Below, piece by piece: positions 1-6,216 of a stretch of DNA of 6,463 nucleotides. The translations under genes and the position numbers were made by a program. The stretch is from Bog-473 sp035947875 (GTDB lineage Bacteria; Actinomycetota; Acidimicrobiia; Acidimicrobiales; RAAP-2): the NCBI GenBank assembly GCA_035947875.1, contig DASZJQ010000260.1:1-6463 (forward strand), given 5' to 3'. Position 1 is the stretch's first letter; each line of letters opens with the position of its first letter. The notes below the pieces were generated by a model. It saw only the letters and a program-made list of their open reading frames with translations. It did not search any database and was not told where the DNA came from.

Positions 1-1
1 C

Positions 2-640
2 GCGGGAGCGGTGACGAGCGGCTCGGTGTTGACGTCGACCAAGGCGGCGATCGCCCAGCAGACCGGTGTCCACGTGGTGTTCCGTGCGAACAGGGCCTCG
101 TCGGCCACGACCGAAAAGATCGTCGCCGACGTGGGAGTGACAACCGGCCAAGAGACCGTCAGCGAAGGGCAGTCGCATGTGGCGATCAGAGTGACGCCGG
201 GGTACGGCTATGTCAGCGGAGACTCCTCCGGGCTGACCGCGATCTTCGGCCTGACTGCCGATCAAGCGAAGAAGGTCGGGTCGGACTGGGTGTCTTGGAA
301 AGCGGGCACCAGCCAGTATGCCAATCTCAAGGCAGACGTCACCTTCGCCGCGGTCACCGCCCTCCTGCCGGGAGCGAAGGGCACGAGGCTGTCCACCGGC
401 CTCACCAACGGCGCCAACGTGTACGTCTTGAAGTGGACGGCTGCAGCATCGAGCTCCACGCCGATGCTGTCGAACACGCTGACGGTCTCGGCCAGCGGGC
501 AATCGTTGCCGATCGAACAAGTCTCGACTGCCTCGGGCGGGACGAAGGCGACCACCCAGTTGTCGGGGTGGGGCGAGCTTGTTCCGGCCAGCGCGCCGCC
601 CGCGGCCTCGACCATCACATCCACCAAGATCACGCACTGA
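2..640 (+). CDS. C-terminal part of a secreted/lipoprotein-like hypothetical protein (5' end outside the window)
   Basis: The reading frame is open from the left edge (codons for Ala-Gly-Ala precede a GTG at 11), so the true start and any signal peptide probably lie upstream; GTG 11 is only the first possible start seen. From that GTG there are 209 residues ending in a TGA at 638-640. The protein is rich in Ser, Thr, Ala and Gly, has no cysteine and no obvious membrane segment, and alternates short beta-like stretches (VHVVFRA near residue 20; VYVLKW near 137; LTVSASGQSLPIE near 157). A segment with YGYVSGD, a DWVSW motif and a late SGWGELVPASAP motif near the C-terminus fits the general look of actinobacterial envelope lipoproteins with a LolA/LppX-like beta fold. 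That family assignment is inference from pattern, not a recognised match. The Pro/Ala/Ser/Thr-rich tail looks disordered. It converges on the kdpE-like gene and shares no operon with anything visible here. Confidence 0.6.
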   Translation, partial: AGAVTSGSVLTSTKAAIAQQTGVHVVFRANRASSATTEKIVADVGVTTGQETVSEGQSHVAIRVTPGYGYVSGDSSGLTAIFGLTADQAKKVGSDWVSWKAGTSQYANLKADVTFAAVTALLPGAKGTRLSTGLTNGANVYVLKWTAAASSSTPMLSNTLTVSASGQSLPIEQVSTASGGTKATTQLSGWGELVPASAPPAASTITSTKITH

Positions 641-653
641 AGCCGTGACCTCT

Positions 654-682
654 GCGCCAGCACCGTCCTCGCACGGCGGCGC
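654..682. terminator. Hairpin between convergent genes, possible bidirectional terminator
   Basis: The gap between the stop at 640 and the opposing stop at 683 can fold. GCGCC (654-658) pairs with GGCGC (678-682), and CCGT (663-666) pairs with ACGG (673-676) around a CCTCGC loop, with an internal loop of AGCA against C. A competing fold pairs GCCGTG (642-647) with CACGGC (672-677). There is no T-tract on either side, so this is not a classical intrinsic terminator. The placement exactly between two converging genes is the main support. Confidence 0.3.
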
Positions 683-1381
683 TCACTCGGTGGGAGCGTC
701 GCTCGTCAGCTGATAGCCGATGCCGGGAACGGTACGAAGGATCCGTCCGTCGTCATCGCCCAGCTTCCGGCGCAGGCGGTGCGCGTAGACCCGGACGTAG
801 TTGGACTCTTCCCCGTAGCCCGGCCCCCAGACGTCCTTGAGGATCATGTGATGGGTGCAGACCTTGCCGGCATGACGGGCCAGGTAGGCCAGCAGGTCGA
901 ACTCGCGGCTGGTCAGGGGGAGCGACTCACCGGACCGGGTGGCCATATGGTGAACCATGTCGATCTGAAGGTCGCCGACCGTCACGGTGGTCGACGTGCC
1001 GGACTCGTCGCCCGATCGAGCGGCGGCGTGACGTATGGCCACCCGCAGCCGAGCCTCGAGCTCGGCCATGCCGAAGGGCTTGGTGATGAAGTCGTCGGCG
1101 CCACCGTCGAGCGCCTCGACCTTGCGGCGCTCGTCGCCGTAGGCGGAGAGGACAATGATCGGGACATTGGAGAACTGTCGAATGCGCCGGCAGACCTCGA
1201 GGCCGTCGAGGTCGGGCAGTCCCAGGTCCAGAATCACCAGGCCGGGATGGAGCAGCGCGACCTGTGCGATGGCGTCGCGCCCCAAGTGCGCAGTGGCGAC
1301 GTCGTCGCCGCGGGCCGTCAGACCGATGCGAAGCGCCTTGATCAACGAAGGATCGTCGTCGACCACCAGCACCTTCGTCAT
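683..1381 (-). CDS. kdpE: KdpE-type response regulator, OmpR/PhoB family
   Basis: A 232-residue two-component response regulator, the normal length for the family. Residues 1-120 form the receiver domain: acidic pocket D8/D9/D10, phospho-acceptor D52 in the LVILDLGLPDLDG context, the switch Ser S79 in IIVLSAY, and K101 in the TKPF motif. Residues about 130-228 form the winged-helix DNA-binding domain, with LTSREFDLLAYLARHAGKV and the recognition-helix region SNYVRVYAHRLRRKLGDD, then RTVPGIGYQL. The VRVYxxxLRRKL stretch is typical of KdpE rather than of PhoB or MtrA. The ATG at 1381 is preceded by GGAGAA about 7 nt upstream, a good ribosome-binding site. The gene begins 15 bp after the stop of the histidine kinase on the same strand, so the two are almost certainly co-transcribed, kinase first. 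KdpE homologues classically activate kdpFABC, the high-affinity K+ pump; that operon is not in this window, so the target here is inferred from family only. Confidence 0.9.
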   Translation of the reverse strand: MTKVLVVDDDPSLIKALRIGLTARGDDVATAHLGRDAIAQVALLHPGLVILDLGLPDLDGLEVCRRIRQFSNVPIIVLSAYGDERRKVEALDGGADDFITKPFGMAELEARLRVAIRHAAARSGDESGTSTTVTVGDLQIDMVHHMATRSGESLPLTSREFDLLAYLARHAGKVCTHHMILKDVWGPGYGEESNYVRVYAHRLRRKLGDDDGRILRTVPGIGYQLTSDAPTE

Positions 1382-1396
1382 GGCAAGATTCTCCGG

Positions 1397-2932
1397 TCAC
1401 ACACGGGCCGGAACCTGTGCCGCGCCGGGCACGGTGAAGACCACCCGCGCCCCGTCCACCACGTGGGGGTCGATCCAAATGGAGCCCCCGTGCGCCTCGA
1501 CGAAGGCCTTGGCGATGGTCAAGCCGAGGCCGGCCCGATCACCGCCGCTGTGACTGCTGAACATCTCGAAGACCTGCTCTCGCTGGTCGGCCGCAATGCC
1601 CGGACCTTCGTCGGCCACCGAGATCTCGACCAACGGTCCCGAGGCGCCGGCAACTGCTCGGGCGCCGATGTGGATCAGGCTCTCCTCTGGAGCGAGGCGC
1701 GCCGCATTCTCGAGCAGATTGGCCAGGACCTGGGCGATCAACAGGTGGTCAATCTCCACCAGCGGGAGATCAGCGGTGTCGCCCACGACGACCCGCGCCG
1801 ACGGAACCAAGCCCGACACGGCATCGAGCGCTTCGCTCACGAGCTCGTCGAGGGGAATGGGGGAGTAGCGCAGGGAGAGGGCGCCCGATTCGATCCGGGT
1901 CATGTCGAGGAGGTTGGTGACGAGCCGGGCCAACCGGTCCGACTGGAGCTCGATGAGCTCGAGCAGATCGGCACGGTCATCGGCTCCCATGGTGTCGCCG
2001 TCCTGGCGCAAGCTGGATACTGCGGTCTTGACCGAGGCCAGCGGCGTGCGCAGGTCGTGCGAGACCGCTCCCATCATGGCCCGGCGCCAACGATCGATTT
2101 CTTCGAGGAGACGGCTCCGCAGCACCTGGTCCTGGAGCTGTGCCCGTTCGACGGCCAGCGCGGCCTGGTTGGCGAACGTTCCGAGCAGGGCCCGGTCCTG
2201 CCGGGCCAATCGCACCTCTTGGAGCACCAACAAGCCCACGGGGCGATTGCTCGCCACCAGGGCCACGGCCACTCGGCTGGGTACGACGCCGCCGGGCAAG
2301 CCGAGCGATCGGGTCTGGCCTCCGCCCGCAGTGAGGGACACCATCTCCTCACCGGTGAGCGCCTGGCCGGCCCGGGCGGCGACCGAGAGTTCGGCGTCTT
2401 CGACCCCGACCGCCGCGCTCGCCTCGGGGAGGAGCAGGACCGTCCAGCGTGGGGCGAAGAGGGCCTGCACGGTGGCCACAATCTGTTCGAGCAATTGCGG
2501 GAGCGTGAAATCGCCGATCAGGGCTTGGGAGAGCTCAAAGAGCCGGTTGGCGTCTTCTTCGCGCCGATTCGCCTCCTGCCGGGCCGCCTGCAGGTTGGTG
2601 ACCACTCGAGCCACGATCAGCACCACCATCACGTAGACGACCAAGGCAATCCAGTCCTGTGCCGCACGGATGGACAGGGTGCCGTACGGAGGAAGGAAGA
2701 AGATGTCGTAGAGCAGGAACCCGGCCACCGCGCCCACCGCGCCCGGAACGAACCCGCCCACGACAACGCCGAGAATGACGGGGACGACAAAGACCAGGGC
2801 CGGTGCGGCGATGGTGAGGTGGGACCGGACGGGCAACATGAGGAACAGGAGGGCGGCCAGTCCAACCAGAGCCACAATGGTGCCGGCGGCAACCCGCCGG
2901 TACGCTCCATCGGTGGTCTGCATGCTTGGCAT
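1397..2932 (-). CDS. Membrane histidine kinase: C-terminal half of KdpD (DUF4118-GAF-HisKA-HATPase)
   Basis: A 511-residue sensor kinase when started at ATG 2932. An in-frame GTG at 2944 and an ATG at 2923 are alternatives; GGGAAG lies just before the GTG, so 2944 is a serious rival. Domains in order: membrane segments between about residues 14 and 115 matching the KdpD four-helix region (DUF4118), with the LLYDIFFLPPYGTLSI signature near 73-88; a short coiled linker with QAARQEANRREEDANRLFEL; a GAF-like domain about 135-265; HisKA with phospho-acceptor H292 in SHDLRTPLASVK; and an HATPase_c domain with the N-box around N405/N409 (VLANLLENA), G1 box DEGPGI (441-446) and G2 box GLGL (468-471). 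All kinase motifs are intact. It lacks the N-terminal KdpD nucleotide-binding and USP domains of a full KdpD (near 850-900 residues). Those are encoded separately and divergently at 3019. It is followed at 15 bp by the kdpE-like regulator, its likely phosphotransfer partner. Confidence 0.88.
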   Translation of the reverse strand: MPSMQTTDGAYRRVAAGTIVALVGLAALLFLMLPVRSHLTIAAPALVFVVPVILGVVVGGFVPGAVGAVAGFLLYDIFFLPPYGTLSIRAAQDWIALVVYVMVVLIVARVVTNLQAARQEANRREEDANRLFELSQALIGDFTLPQLLEQIVATVQALFAPRWTVLLLPEASAAVGVEDAELSVAARAGQALTGEEMVSLTAGGGQTRSLGLPGGVVPSRVAVALVASNRPVGLLVLQEVRLARQDRALLGTFANQAALAVERAQLQDQVLRSRLLEEIDRWRRAMMGAVSHDLRTPLASVKTAVSSLRQDGDTMGADDRADLLELIELQSDRLARLVTNLLDMTRIESGALSLRYSPIPLDELVSEALDAVSGLVPSARVVVGDTADLPLVEIDHLLIAQVLANLLENAARLAPEESLIHIGARAVAGASGPLVEISVADEGPGIAADQREQVFEMFSSHSGGDRAGLGLTIAKAFVEAHGGSIWIDPHVVDGARVVFTVPGAAQVPARV

Positions 2933-2944
2933 CGCGTTCGTCAC

Positions 2945-3018
2945 AACTTCCCGGCAATATTCATCACCTGTACCCGAGTGTACCGACGCCTTTCGTGGTG
3001 CAGGTCTGTGAATGAGCG
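2945..3018. promoter_or_regulatory. Divergent promoter region between the two KdpD halves, with a TGTACC direct repeat
   Basis: This short gap must carry the promoters for the leftward kinase-regulator operon and for the rightward KdpD N-terminal gene. On the minus strand TACACT (2982-2977) fits a TANNNT -10 element and would place a transcript start near 2970, about 38 nt before the kinase ATG; no good -35 is visible at 17-18 nt. TGTACC occurs at 2969-2974 and again at 2979-2984, exactly 10 bp apart and overlapping that -10. Tandem repeats one helical turn apart are the usual target form for OmpR-family regulators, so self-control by the neighbouring KdpE-like protein is plausible but inferred. 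I found no convincing rightward promoter. Confidence 0.4.
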
Positions 3019-4179
3019 ATGACCATGTCGAACAATGATCCCGATGGCGACGAAGTACGCCCCACCGGTCGCTTCCGGGTGTACCTGGGTGCGGCCGCCG
3101 GGGTGGGCAAGACGGTCGCCATGCTCGACGAGGGGTGGCGTCGTTTCCAGCGCGGGGCCGACGTCGTGGTCGGCTTCGTGGAGACGCACGGGCGCCCGTA
3201 CACCATGGCCCAGCTCCGCGATCTACCCGTCCTGCCCCGCCAGAGCGTCGAATACCGGGGATCAACCTGGGAAGAGATGGACCTGCAGGCCATTCTCGTG
3301 CGGCGGCCAGAGGTCGTCTTGATCGACGAGCTGGCCCACACCAACGTGCCGGCACCCGGAGTCAACGAGAAGCGGTGGCAGGACGTGGAGGCCATTCTCG
3401 ACGCCGGGATCGCCGTGATCACCACCGTCAACATTCAGCACATCGAGTCGCTGGCCGACGCGGTGGAAAGGATCACCGGGGTGACCATCGGCGAACGCGT
3501 TCCTGACTGGATGGTGCGTCGAGCCGACCAGCTCGAGCTCATCGACTCGTCGGCCGACCAGCTGCGGCGCCGCATGCTGCACGGCAACATCTATCCCGAA
3601 GCCAAGGTGCATTCCGCCCTGTCGGGTTTCTTCCGCATGGAGAACTTGGTGGCGTTGCGCGAATTGTCCCTGCGTTTCGTGGCCGACGAGACCGAGGAGG
3701 AGCTGCTCGAGTTCCTGCGCTCGCGGGGTGCCAATGCCTCAGGCGAGGTATGGGACACCGCGGAACGGATTCTGGTCGCCGTGACCGGCGCCCCCGGGAA
3801 CGACACGGTCATCCGCCGGGCGGCGCGCATTGCGGCGCGCAGCAAGGCCGAGCTGCTCGTGCTCCACGTCATCGCCGGCGACGTGGGGACCAATCGGAAG
3901 GACACCGCCTCCCTGGAGGAGCTGACGCGTGACGTCGGAGGCAGTTGGGAGACGGCCCGCGGGGAGGATGTGGCCACAACCCTTGTCGCCGCAGCGGTCG
4001 ATCACCAGATCACGCAAATCGTGATCGGTACCTCCAAGCGCTCGCGATGGCAAGAAGTGACCCGTGGCGCCATCGTCCAGCAGATTCTGCGCAAGGCGGC
4101 CGACGCCGGCATTGACGTGCACGTCATCGCCCGCCGCACCGAGCGCAACGGGAAGGCGGCCCCGAACTACGAGGAGTAG
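3019..4179 (+). CDS. kdpD: Stand-alone KdpD N-terminal sensor protein (KdpD domain + universal-stress domain)
   Basis: A 386-residue cytoplasmic protein equal to the N-terminal half of KdpD. Residues about 18-230 are the KdpD domain: Walker A GAAAGVGKT (24-32), VGFVETHGR (51-59), Walker-B-like VVLIDELAHTN (99-109), then KRWQDVEAILDAGI and TTVNIQHIESL, all hallmarks of the family. Residues about 248-372 form a universal-stress-protein (USP) domain, with ILVAVTGAPG at the start and VIGTSKRSRW (335-344) near the phosphate-loop position. The protein stops soon after the USP domain; there is no membrane segment, HisKA or ATPase domain. In full-length KdpD this half binds nucleotide and modulates the kinase/phosphatase balance, and stand-alone short KdpD proteins are known in some cyanobacteria and deinococci. 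An in-frame stop sits just before ATG 3019; ATG 3025 is an alternative, and neither has a strong ribosome-binding site. It is divergent from the kinase half and overlaps the next gene by 13 bp at its end. Confidence 0.88.
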   Translation: MTMSNNDPDGDEVRPTGRFRVYLGAAAGVGKTVAMLDEGWRRFQRGADVVVGFVETHGRPYTMAQLRDLPVLPRQSVEYRGSTWEEMDLQAILVRRPEVVLIDELAHTNVPAPGVNEKRWQDVEAILDAGIAVITTVNIQHIESLADAVERITGVTIGERVPDWMVRRADQLELIDSSADQLRRRMLHGNIYPEAKVHSALSGFFRMENLVALRELSLRFVADETEEELLEFLRSRGANASGEVWDTAERILVAVTGAPGNDTVIRRAARIAARSKAELLVLHVIAGDVGTNRKDTASLEELTRDVGGSWETARGEDVATTLVAAAVDHQITQIVIGTSKRSRWQEVTRGAIVQQILRKAADAGIDVHVIARRTERNGKAAPNYEE

Positions 4180-4886
4180 GACTGGGCCAGATCGGCGAAG
4201 GCTGCTTCGGCCGCCACCGTGGCCGCGACGTGCATGCACTGGTTCAGGTAGGCCAGCGCCTTGGCCCGCCGGGGATCACGGGCCAGGTACTTGCCCACGG
4301 CCGCCAGGTTGGCCGAACCGTCGGGCTTGCTGAGGGCGAAGACCGCTTGGTCGACGATGTGCTCGTCCGGCCGATCGCTGATGCCCCGGTAGATCGACCA
4401 GTCGACACCGGCGCGTTCACACGCCTCGCCCACCCCGGAGGCCTCCATGTCGACGGCGCCGAACCCCGCGTCAAGAATGGGGCGCCACACCACCTCATCG
4501 GAGAACAGACCGTCGGTTGTCATCAGGCCGCCCTCGGCCTGGCGCGAGGGCAGGGGGCGGGTCCGCCGAACCGGGCCGTCGGGATGGAGCTGGACCCGGC
4601 TCGGCACCATGAGGGAACCCACCGGGAGGGCCGGATCGAGCCCGCCGGCGATGCCGACCACTATGACGTGGTCGAACGGCCCCCGTTCGAGCATGCGCTC
4701 GGTCGCCTCCCGGGCCACGGCGGGTCCCATCCCGATGATCCCGGCCGAGACCGACCAGGTGCCCGCCGAGCCCTCATGCGAGAACACCGCGTCGCCGGAC
4801 GTCCGGGTGAGGGCGCCCGCTCGCACGACCGCCTTGAGCTCAGGTCGCATCGGGGCCAGGACGGCTACCCGTCGTGTGGTGGTCAC
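4167..4886 (-). CDS. Nucleosidase/nucleoside phosphorylase superfamily protein (MTA/SAH nucleosidase-like)
   Basis: A 239-residue protein from GTG 4886, close to the usual 220-240 for this fold. It begins VAVLAPMRPELKAVVR, matching the first strand and the acidic residue of MTA/SAH nucleosidases (here E16). VIVVGIAGGLDPALPVGSLM (74-93) matches the central Gly-rich strand. AVDMEASGV (144-152) gives the ribose-binding Met-Glu pair, with E148. YRGISDRPDEH (166-176) supplies the catalytic-acid equivalent D171. Family members hydrolyse or phosphorolyse purine nucleosides such as methylthioadenosine, S-adenosylhomocysteine or futalosine; hopanoid-associated phosphorylases are related. The exact substrate cannot be chosen from the sequence. 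The frame stays open upstream to an ATG at 4967, but that start would overlap the divergent ATG at 4966, so GTG 4886 is preferred although its ribosome-binding site is poor. The gene converges on the KdpD N-terminal gene with overlapping ends, so a functional link is not implied. Confidence 0.75.
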   Translation of the reverse strand: MTTTRRVAVLAPMRPELKAVVRAGALTRTSGDAVFSHEGSAGTWSVSAGIIGMGPAVAREATERMLERGPFDHVIVVGIAGGLDPALPVGSLMVPSRVQLHPDGPVRRTRPLPSRQAEGGLMTTDGLFSDEVVWRPILDAGFGAVDMEASGVGEACERAGVDWSIYRGISDRPDEHIVDQAVFALSKPDGSANLAAVGKYLARDPRRAKALAYLNQCMHVAATVAAEAAFADLAQSYSS

Positions 4887-4929
4887 CCCGCCATCATGGC
4901 TGACTTCTCGATAGCGTGAGTGTCCGGGT

Positions 4930-4943
4930 CGGACGGCCGTCCG
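4930..4943. promoter_or_regulatory. Perfect 14-bp palindrome in a divergent intergenic region
   Basis: CGGACGGCCGTCCG reads the same on both strands. It lies in the 79-bp gap between the divergent starts at 4886 and 4966, 12 bp before the ribosome-binding site of the rightward gene. A dimeric repressor operator or an mRNA leader hairpin would both fit. In such GC-rich DNA a chance palindrome is also possible. Confidence 0.3.
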
Positions 4944-4965
4944 CCTCGCCGGTCGGAGGTGGGTC

Positions 4966-5340
4966 ATGAGAAGTGCCGAAGAGGTCGTGCGGGAGTTCTG
5001 TGACGCGGTGAGTCAACGCGATGCCGATGTGCTCCGCCCCTATTTCTCCGACGATGTCGTGTACCACAACATCCCGATGGATCCGGCCGAGGGGATCGAG
5101 GCCACCATGGCGACGATCGACATGTTCCTCGGCATCTGCGAAGGGCTGGAGTTCGAGATCCACCACCTGGCCAGTGACGGCGCGGCCGTGCTCACGGAGC
5201 GAACCGACACCTTCACCATGCAGGGAAAGACGGCACCACTCCCGGTCATGGGCGTCTTCCATGTGCGCGACGGGAAGATCACCGCCTGGCGGGACTATTT
5301 CGACATGGGACAGGTCAACGCCATCTTCGGAATGGGTTGA
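4966..5340 (+). CDS. Limonene-1,2-epoxide hydrolase family protein (NTF2-like/SnoaL fold)
   Basis: A 124-residue protein of the cone-shaped NTF2-like fold. The six positions that form the limonene-1,2-epoxide hydrolase active site all appear to be present in family context: Y33 and N35 in VVYHNIP, R79 and D81 in GAAVLTERTD, and W108 and D110 in ITAWRDYFD. The GAAVLTERTD and WRDYFD blocks also resemble the mycobacterial epoxide hydrolase EphG. Family enzymes add water to an epoxide through an Asp-Arg-Asp triad without a covalent intermediate; the substrate here is unknown. It is shorter than the roughly 150-residue limonene enzyme, mainly at the N-terminus. The ATG at 4966 has a strong GGAGGT site (4955-4960) with 5-nt spacing. 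There is no signal peptide, so it should be cytoplasmic. It is divergent from the nucleosidase and its end converges on the Rpf-like gene across 10 bp. A non-enzymatic SnoaL-like or polyketide-cyclase role is the alternative, but the intact residues favour hydrolase chemistry. Confidence 0.82.
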   Translation: MRSAEEVVREFCDAVSQRDADVLRPYFSDDVVYHNIPMDPAEGIEATMATIDMFLGICEGLEFEIHHLASDGAAVLTERTDTFTMQGKTAPLPVMGVFHVRDGKITAWRDYFDMGQVNAIFGMG

Positions 5341-5350
5341 CCTCGGGCGG

Positions 5351-5956
5351 CTACAGGCCGCAGGCGAAACGCGAGCTCCACGGACCGAACCCGTCCTCCC
5401 CGTGCAGGCGCAGGGCCAACGCGTCCTGGACGGCGGGGGCGGCTTGGTAGGGCCAGCCCGAGTAGCCGAAACTCTCCCAGGTGCTGATCAGGATGCCGTA
5501 CGCACCCGATGGCATGTTCGGGTTGTTGTAGTTGTCACCCGATTCGTGCACCCGGATGCACTGCCAATCGGCCGTGGCGACGCTGTTGCTGTCATTGATG
5601 GGCACCACCGCCGGGGCCGCGGTGACCGGGGGCGTCGCCGTCACGGCCGTAGCCGCCGGGGACACTGGGGCGGCGGCCGGCGCGGCCGCGGCGGCCGCCG
5701 CGATCGTCGGGGTCGCGGTGATGGGAAAGTGGCCGCCGCCGACGTCGATGACCAACCCGAGCGGCGTGTGGACCACGACGGGTACGTCGAGGGCGGCCAG
5801 GTTGGCATTCGAAGACGGCGTGGGGTGGCTGCTCGCGGCCGGGACCGGTGCTGCGTTCGATGCCGCGGCATCGGTGGTGCGGCCCAGTGCCATCAGAATG
5901 GCTGAGGTCATACAGGTGACGGCGATCGCCGTACCGAGTGCAATGCGGATCCGCAC
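5351..5956 (-). CDS. Secreted resuscitation-promoting-factor/transglycosylase-like protein
   Basis: A 201-residue exported protein from GTG 5956, with GGGAGGT (5966-5960) just upstream at a short 3-4 nt spacing. Residues 1-30 look like a signal peptide: Arg at 2 and 4, a hydrophobic core (about 6-24), then an Ala-rich cleavage region. Residues about 57-80 form a short unrecognised segment with VVVHTPLGLVIDVGGG. Residues 83-120 are a low-complexity Ala/Pro/Thr linker. Residues about 124-201 match the Rpf-type transglycosylase-like fold: W131, C133, the probable catalytic Glu E138 in RVHESGDNY, PSGAYGILISTWESFGY, PAVQDALALRL, and C199 in the closing WSSRFACGL, with C133 and C199 probably disulfide-bonded. 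Such proteins cut or remodel peptidoglycan in actinobacteria and can promote growth resumption. An ATG at 6022 is in frame but would put the hydrophobic core far inside the protein, so the GTG is preferred. The upstream region is long and gene-free. Confidence 0.82.
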   Translation of the reverse strand: MRIRIALGTAIAVTCMTSAILMALGRTTDAAASNAAPVPAASSHPTPSSNANLAALDVPVVVHTPLGLVIDVGGGHFPITATPTIAAAAAAAPAAAPVSPAATAVTATPPVTAAPAVVPINDSNSVATADWQCIRVHESGDNYNNPNMPSGAYGILISTWESFGYSGWPYQAAPAVQDALALRLHGEDGFGPWSSRFACGL

Positions 5957-6216
5957 GGCACCTCCCTTCGTCGGGCGCACGTGGCGCCAGGCTCTGCTCG
6001 GTGGAGGGCGGGCTCCGGCCATTGCATACGCGCCCCGATCGGAGAGCGGGAAGGCGTCGTCCGATCTGGCATATCGCCGCAGGGTGTGCGGCCGGTTGTG
6101 TCAAGCCCGGGGATTGTCCTCGGCGTGTCCTCTTTTCGTCGTCAGCCGGCTCGCCCGAGCGACAGGCGCGCCGAAACCCCGACTGGTTCGTGGTGTGTCC
6201 GACCGGCACCACCTTC

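Noticed and set aside
262..663. 133-codon minus-strand frame opposite the first gene
   Set aside because: It is antisense to a frame with protein-like alternation and typical envelope-protein composition; no motif supports it.
779..3022. A 747-codon open frame on the plus strand, opposite the kinase and response regulator
   Set aside because: It runs antisense to two genes with complete, recognised domain signatures. Its own translation has no family-like motifs and is biased to Gly/Arg/His/Asp as expected from a mirrored high-GC gene.
2933..3355. N-terminal extension of the histidine kinase back to 3355
   Set aside because: The open frame continues upstream but lies antisense to the KdpD N-terminal gene and reads as Arg/Pro/Ala-rich noise; the membrane region begins naturally after the starts at 2944-2923.
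4887..4967. Earlier start (ATG 4967) for the nucleosidase
   Set aside because: It would overlap the start codon and ribosome-binding site of the divergent epoxide hydrolase, and the added residues are unlike the family, whose first strand begins right after GTG 4886.
5347..5361. GCGGC-TACAG-GCCGC hairpin at the convergent hydrolase/Rpf ends as a terminator
   Set aside because: The stem is only 5 bp, overlaps the Rpf-like stop codon and has no T-tract; too weak to call.
5957..6022. Earlier start (ATG 6022) for the Rpf-like protein
   Set aside because: It would put 22 Arg/Pro-rich residues before the signal peptide; GTG 5956 has a ribosome-binding site and a normal signal sequence immediately after it.
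6070..6104. Minus-strand TTGACA (6104-6099) with GATATG (6075-6070) as a sigma-70 promoter
   Set aside because: The spacer is 23 bp, far from 17, and no TANNNT hexamer sits at normal spacing.
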